Of a DNA stretch of 64,000 nt, positions 60,631-64,000 are shown piece by piece. The notes under the pieces are model-generated. The model did no database searches. It saw only the letters and a program-made list of their open reading frames with translations, and had not been told where the DNA came from. The DNA is from an uncultured SAR86 cluster bacterium (GTDB taxonomy: Bacteria > Pseudomonadota > Gammaproteobacteria > Magnimaribacterales > AG-339-G14), in assembly GCA_902632605.1 (NCBI GenBank), contig CACPDB010000005.1, positions 62,001 to 126,000 on the forward strand, read 5' to 3'. Each line of letters opens with the position of its first letter. Positions within the stretch are counted from its first letter, which is position 1. A program made the translations under genes and the position numbers.

Positions 60631-61440
60631 ATGGAAATATCCATTGAACAAATGTTAAAGGCCGGAGTACATTTTGGTCATCAAACCAAATTTTGGAATC
60701 CCAAAATGCAGCCATATATTTTTGGCGATAGAAAAAAAGTTCATATTATTAATTTAGAGAAAACTCTTGAGTGCTTAGAGCCAGCCATTGAATTTTGTAA
60801 AAAACTTTCCGCATCTAATAATAGAATTCTTTTTGTAGGCACTAAAAGAGCTGCAAGAAGAGTCATAAAAGAGGAAGCCGAAAGGTGTAATATGCCTTAC
60901 ATTAATCATAGGTGGCTCGGAGGGATGTTAACCAATTACAAAACTGTAAGGTCGTCAATCAGGAGGCTGGAGATTCTTAATTCACAAGAAGAGGAAGGGA
61001 AGTTTGAAGATCTTACTAAAAAAGAAGTTCTAGGCATCAAAAGAGAAATGGAAAAGCTTGAACGCTCTATTGGAGGCATAAAAAATATTGGAGGTCTCCC
61101 AGAAGCTCTATTCGTTATTGATGTTGAAAATGAAAAAATTGCTGTGGCTGAAGCAAAAAAAATGGGAATACCAATAATTGGAATCGTTGATACAAATTCA
61201 AACCCAGACGATATCGACTTCGTTATTCCTGGAAATGATGACGCGATAAGATCTATATCTCTTATATCAAGAATAGTTTCAAATGCTTGCTTGGAGGGCT
61301 TTGAAACATCTGGTATATCGAGACAAACAAAAGATGGTCCAATTGTTGTTAAAAAATCTACTTTAAATGACGAACAAACTTCTGAATCTAGTGAAGATGA
61401 AAAATCTCTAGAAATCAAAGAAGAGATTAAGGAGGATTAA
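60631..61440 (+). CDS. rpsB: 30S ribosomal protein S2
   Basis: S2 is a late-joining protein between head and body of the 30S subunit. The 269 residues include [72 protein letters not shown] and [36 protein letters not shown] charged C-terminal tail of about 30 residues ([20 protein letters not shown]) is longer than in E. coli. The stop immediately precedes the tsf ATG. Confidence 0.99.
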   Translation: MEISIEQMLKAGVHFGHQTKFWNPKMQPYIFGDRKKVHIINLEKTLECLEPAIEFCKKLSASNNRILFVGTKRAARRVIKEEAERCNMPYINHRWLGGMLTNYKTVRSSIRRLEILNSQEEEGKFEDLTKKEVLGIKREMEKLERSIGGIKNIGGLPEALFVIDVENEKIAVAEAKKMGIPIIGIVDTNSNPDDIDFVIPGNDDAIRSISLISRIVSNACLEGFETSGISRQTKDGPIVVKKSTLNDEQTSESSEDEKSLEIKEEIKED

Positions 61441-62295
61441 ATGGCAATTAAAGCAGCTGACGTAAAAAATCTAAGAGAAAAAACTGGCTTAGGAATGATG
61501 GAGTGTAAAAAAGCTCTTGAAGAAGCAGGAGGAAATCTTGAAGAAGCAATTACAAATTTAAGAAAAAGTAGTGTTTTAAAAGCAGAAAAGAAAGCTTCGA
61601 GGACCGCAGTTGAAGGAATAATTCTTTCAAAAAAAATAGATTCAGATACCCTCTTTGTAGAAGTTAATTGCGAAACAGATTTTGTAGCTAAAGATGAAAG
61701 CTTTCTAGAGTTTTGCCAACAAATCCTTAACTTCGCTTGTGATAATAGATCTTTTGACAACATATTTGAAAAAGTATGCAACGGTATGGAGGAGCAAAGA
61801 ATGTCTTTGGTTCAAAAAATTGGAGAAAATATAGTCATAAGAAAAGTAGTAAAACTTTCGGGCAATATCTCAGAATTTTATATTCATTCAAATAAAAAGA
61901 TTGCCTCAGGAGTATCTTTAAAAAAAGGAAATGAAGAAATTGCCAAGGAAATAGCAATGCATGTTGCAGCATCAAATCCTTTAGTATTATCTCCTGAGCA
62001 TTTAGGGGAAGACTACATTCAAAAAGAGAGAGAAATATTTAAATCTCAAGTGGAGAAAGAAAATAAATCACCTGAAATCCTCGAAAAGATGATTGAAGGC
62101 AAATTAAATAAACAGCTGTCTGATGTAAGCTTATTGAAACAGCCTTTTGTCAAAGATCCTTCAATAAAAATTGAAAATTATTTATCTCAAGCAGATGCAG
62201 AAATAGAATCATTTGTGAGACTCGAGGTAGGTGAGGGCATAGAGGTCGAAAAAAAGGATTTTGCTGAAGAGGTCAAATCTCAATTGGAAAGTTAG
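61441..62295 (+). CDS. tsf: Elongation factor Ts
   Basis: EF-Ts regenerates GTP-bound EF-Tu. The 284 residues match E. coli in length, starting MAIKAADVKNLREKTGLGMMECKKALEEAGGNLEEAITNLRK and holding the conserved CETDFVAKDESF motif that inserts near the EF-Tu nucleotide site. The start directly follows the rpsB TAA. The next gene normally is pyrH; here only 100 bp lie before frr. Confidence 0.99.
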   Translation: MAIKAADVKNLREKTGLGMMECKKALEEAGGNLEEAITNLRKSSVLKAEKKASRTAVEGIILSKKIDSDTLFVEVNCETDFVAKDESFLEFCQQILNFACDNRSFDNIFEKVCNGMEEQRMSLVQKIGENIVIRKVVKLSGNISEFYIHSNKKIASGVSLKKGNEEIAKEIAMHVAASNPLVLSPEHLGEDYIQKEREIFKSQVEKENKSPEILEKMIEGKLNKQLSDVSLLKQPFVKDPSIKIENYLSQADAEIESFVRLEVGEGIEVEKKDFAEEVKSQLES

Positions 62296-62298
62296 ACA

Positions 62299-62395
62299 AT
62301 GTCAACATCAAATATAGTTCTTCTCGTGTTAAGTGGAAATTATTTTGATCTCAGCAACCAAAGGAATAGAAATAGGAATATTGGTAAATAATTAA
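62299..62395 (+). pseudogene. Possible pyrH (UMP kinase) remnant
   Basis: Between tsf and frr, where gammaproteobacteria keep the roughly 240-codon pyrH, only 100 bp remain. From an ATG at 62299 the reading MSTSNIVLLVLSGNYFD resembles the PyrH N-terminus (consensus around LLKLSGE), though the essential Lys and Glu positions differ. One frame over, the sequence just before frr reads ATKGIEIGILVNN then TAA, similar to the PyrH C-terminus (kGexiGTLV). Together they suggest a gene with its middle deleted and a frame break. Both matches are short and made by eye. Confidence 0.45.
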
Positions 62396-62953
62396 ATGAT
62401 TAGTGAAACCGAATTAGAAACTAAAGTGCAGATGGAAAAAACAATAGTTTCTTTAGAAAAGAAATTACAAAGAATTAGAACTGGCAGAGCAAATCCATCA
62501 ATCCTAGATTCAGTTGAAGTAGATTATTACGGATCCAATACCCCGGTAAGTCAAATGAGCAATATTTCCATTGAAGATGCACGGACCTTATCAATTGTTC
62601 CTTGGGAAAAGGATCAGGTTCAAAATATTGAAAAAGCCATTCAATCTTCAGATATTGGGCTTCAACCTGCAACATCTGGAGATGTTATTCGAGTAATAAT
62701 TCCAGAATTAACTGAAGAAACAAGAAAAGACCTTATAAAAGTAGCTAAATCAGAGGCAGAAAATTCCAAAGTTGCAATAAGAAATCAAAGAAGAGACGCT
62801 AACGCTCTTCTTAAGGAATTTTTAAATGAGAAAGAAATTTCTCAAGATGATTTAAGGCGCGGAGAAGAATTAATTCAAAAAATTACTGATGATTTTATAA
62901 ACAAGATAGATTTCCTTTTGGAAAAGAAGGAAAAAGATCTTTTAGAAATATAA
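62396..62953 (+). CDS. frr: Ribosome recycling factor
   Basis: RRF splits post-termination ribosomes with EF-G. The 185 residues match the family length and show VSLEKKLQRIRTGRANPSILDSVEVDYYGSNTPVSQMSNISIEDARTLSIVPWEKD and the C-terminal helix region VAIRNQRRDANALLKEF. The ATG follows the putative pyrH stop directly (TAA then ATG), as would be usual for the pyrH-frr junction. Confidence 0.99.
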   Translation: MISETELETKVQMEKTIVSLEKKLQRIRTGRANPSILDSVEVDYYGSNTPVSQMSNISIEDARTLSIVPWEKDQVQNIEKAIQSSDIGLQPATSGDVIRVIIPELTEETRKDLIKVAKSEAENSKVAIRNQRRDANALLKEFLNEKEISQDDLRRGEELIQKITDDFINKIDFLLEKKEKDLLEI

Positions 62954-62954
62954 A

Positions 62955-63653
62955 ATGAATCCAGACCTAAACCATGTGGCAATCATCATGGATGGTAATA
63001 CTAGATGGGCAGCTAAAAGAGATTTACCCTCTAAAAATGGTCATAAAGAAGGAGTAAAAAAAGCAAGAGAGGCCGTAGAATTTGCTTTAGAAAATAAAAT
63101 CCCTTATTTAACTTTATTTGCTTTTAGTACAGAAAATTGGCTTAGAGACGAAATTGAAGTAAAAGATTTAATATCTATATTTTTTGAAGCTTTAGAAGAT
63201 CAAACTCCCGAACTAATAAATGAGCAAGTAAAACTCAATTTCATTGGAGATATCACAAGGTTTAGTAAAAGATTGATAAATAAAATAGATAAATCTTCAA
63301 AAGCAACTGAAATAAATAATCCCAAGCTTAATTTGATAATTGCTGTTAGTTATGGTGGTAAATGGGATATCGTGAATGCAGTAAATAAAAGCAATTCAAA
63401 AAGCAATCAGAAGACAAAATTTACTGAAAAAGACTTAGAAGAAAACCTAGAAACTTCAGACTTTCCAAATCCAGATCTGATTATAAGAACCGGCGGTGAA
63501 AAAAGATTGAGTAATTTCTATTTATGGCAATCATCATATTCTGAACTTTATTTTTCAAATAGACTTTGGCCTGACTTTACAAAAAAAGATTTAAAAAAAG
63601 CTATCGAAGACTTTTTCAATAGAAAACGTAAGTTTGGTATTGAGACAGGGTAA
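62955..63653 (+). CDS. uppS: Undecaprenyl diphosphate synthase
   Basis: UppS condenses isopentenyl diphosphates in cis to make the C55 lipid carrier for peptidoglycan and LPS. The 232 residues have HVAIIMDGNTRWAAKRD (Asp and Asn at the substrate site; NT where NG is usual), LTLFAFSTENWLRDEIEV, VSYGGKWDIVNA, and the motif LIIRTGGEKRLSNFYLWQSSYSELYF. It is between frr and cdsA in the usual order, 1 bp after frr. Confidence 0.97.
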   Translation: MNPDLNHVAIIMDGNTRWAAKRDLPSKNGHKEGVKKAREAVEFALENKIPYLTLFAFSTENWLRDEIEVKDLISIFFEALEDQTPELINEQVKLNFIGDITRFSKRLINKIDKSSKATEINNPKLNLIIAVSYGGKWDIVNAVNKSNSKSNQKTKFTEKDLEENLETSDFPNPDLIIRTGGEKRLSNFYLWQSSYSELYFSNRLWPDFTKKDLKKAIEDFFNRKRKFGIETG

Positions 63654-63661
63654 CCATAGGT

Positions 63662-64000
63662 ATGAAAAGAGTTATTACGGGAATTACATTAGGGCTTGCT
63701 GCTCTATGTTTTGTTTTCCTGACATCAAACTTTTTTTTGCAACTTGTTTTATATAGCATCTTAATAATTTCATCTATCGAACTATTAAGACAAAAAAATA
63801 AAAATAATATATTCGTTTGGATAATCTTGGCTGTGGTTTTAGTGAATATTTTACTTGTGAAAACTATTACCGAAGATTTTTCACGAAGTTTCTTTTTTAC
63901 AGTTCTGTTAATTTCTGTTTTAACAGATGTCTTGGCTTTGGTTTTTGGAAAATTGATTGGGCATATCAAAATTGTTCCTACTATAAGCCCAAACAAAACT
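63662..64000 (+). CDS. cdsA: Phosphatidate cytidylyltransferase, N-terminal part (cut by window edge)
   Basis: The frame opens at ATG 63662, 8 bp after the uppS stop, and stays open to the window end (113 codons). CdsA makes CDP-diacylglycerol for phospholipid synthesis in the inner membrane. Visible are hydrophobic helices (TGITLGLAALCFVFLTSNFF; LQLVLYSILIISSIELL; IFVWIILAVVLVNILLV; FFFTVLLISVLTDVLALVFG) and the family signature's start, KIVPTISPNKT. The catalytic C-terminus is outside the window. Confidence 0.9.
   Translation, partial: MKRVITGITLGLAALCFVFLTSNFFLQLVLYSILIISSIELLRQKNKNNIFVWIILAVVLVNILLVKTITEDFSRSFFFTVLLISVLTDVLALVFGKLIGHIKIVPTISPNKT

Noticed and set aside
60936-61418. 160-residue minus-strand ORF
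   Set aside because: It is the reverse shadow of rpsB with Ser/Phe/Ile-rich content.

Overview
The window is about 64 kb of AT-rich (roughly one-third GC by eye), tightly packed chromosome from a gammaproteobacterium. The gene content and order are gammaproteobacterial: coaE-yacG-argJ-secA-lpxC, birA-tRNA-tuf-secE-nusG-rplKAJL-rpoBC-rpsLG-fusA, S10-spc-alpha, bamE/fur, fabA-fabB, grpE-dnaK-dnaJ and rpsB-tsf-frr-uppS-cdsA. The low GC, overlapping genes, very short spacers and domain-trimmed proteins suggest a streamlined marine lineage such as SAR86. That placement is inference; no phylogeny was run.

Layout. 1-726 is the N-terminal part of an MFS transporter gene that runs off the left edge. 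786-1534 holds coaE and the tiny yacG. 1519-9363 is a minus-strand operon read rnr-rlmB-lpxC-secA-argJ-thiE-like, with gaps or overlaps of only a few bases. 9434-12743 holds rraA, a PA14-containing GH3 glycosidase and a small membrane protein. 12747-13655 carries tRNA-Thr(TGT) and birA on the minus strand. From 13684 to 42762 everything is on the plus strand: tRNA-Tyr, tRNA-Thr(GGT), tuf, tRNA-Trp, secE, nusG, the L11/L1/L10/L12 genes, rpoB, rpoC, the str genes, and the S10, spc and alpha operons up to rplQ. I see an L10 leader, sigma70-type promoters before tuf, rpsL and rpsJ, and one terminator-like hairpin at the far end, shared with the convergent uvrA.

The right part is a set of housekeeping blocks: uvrA/ssb, fabB-fabA, rplU-rpmA-obgE-proB, rpsT, smpB-ssrA, an NSS-family sodium symporter, bamE/fur, grpE-dnaK-dnaJ-dapB and rpsB-tsf-frr-uppS-cdsA (cut by the right edge). 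Between rpsT and the 3' end of tmRNA sits the one clearly accessory patch: a family 25 glycosyltransferase and an unrecognised 535-residue membrane protein whose central domain looks like a PD-(D/E)XK-type fold.

The genes serve translation (ribosome, EF-Tu, EF-G, EF-Ts, RRF, tmRNA/SmpB), transcription (RNA polymerase core, NusG, Fur), secretion (SecA, SecE, SecY), envelope synthesis (LpxC, FabA/FabB, UppS, CdsA, BamE), protein folding (GrpE/DnaK/DnaJ) and DNA repair (UvrA, SSB). Points worth a second look are the pyrH gap between tsf and frr with a possible 97-bp remnant, a MutT-ThiE fusion reduced to its ThiE-like half, a DnaJ missing its first zinc-finger repeat, a rearranged tRNA cluster lacking tRNA-Gly, a tRNA-Trp that overlaps the tuf stop codon, and the tmRNA-linked membrane protein. 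No CRISPR array, insertion sequence or prophage was seen.
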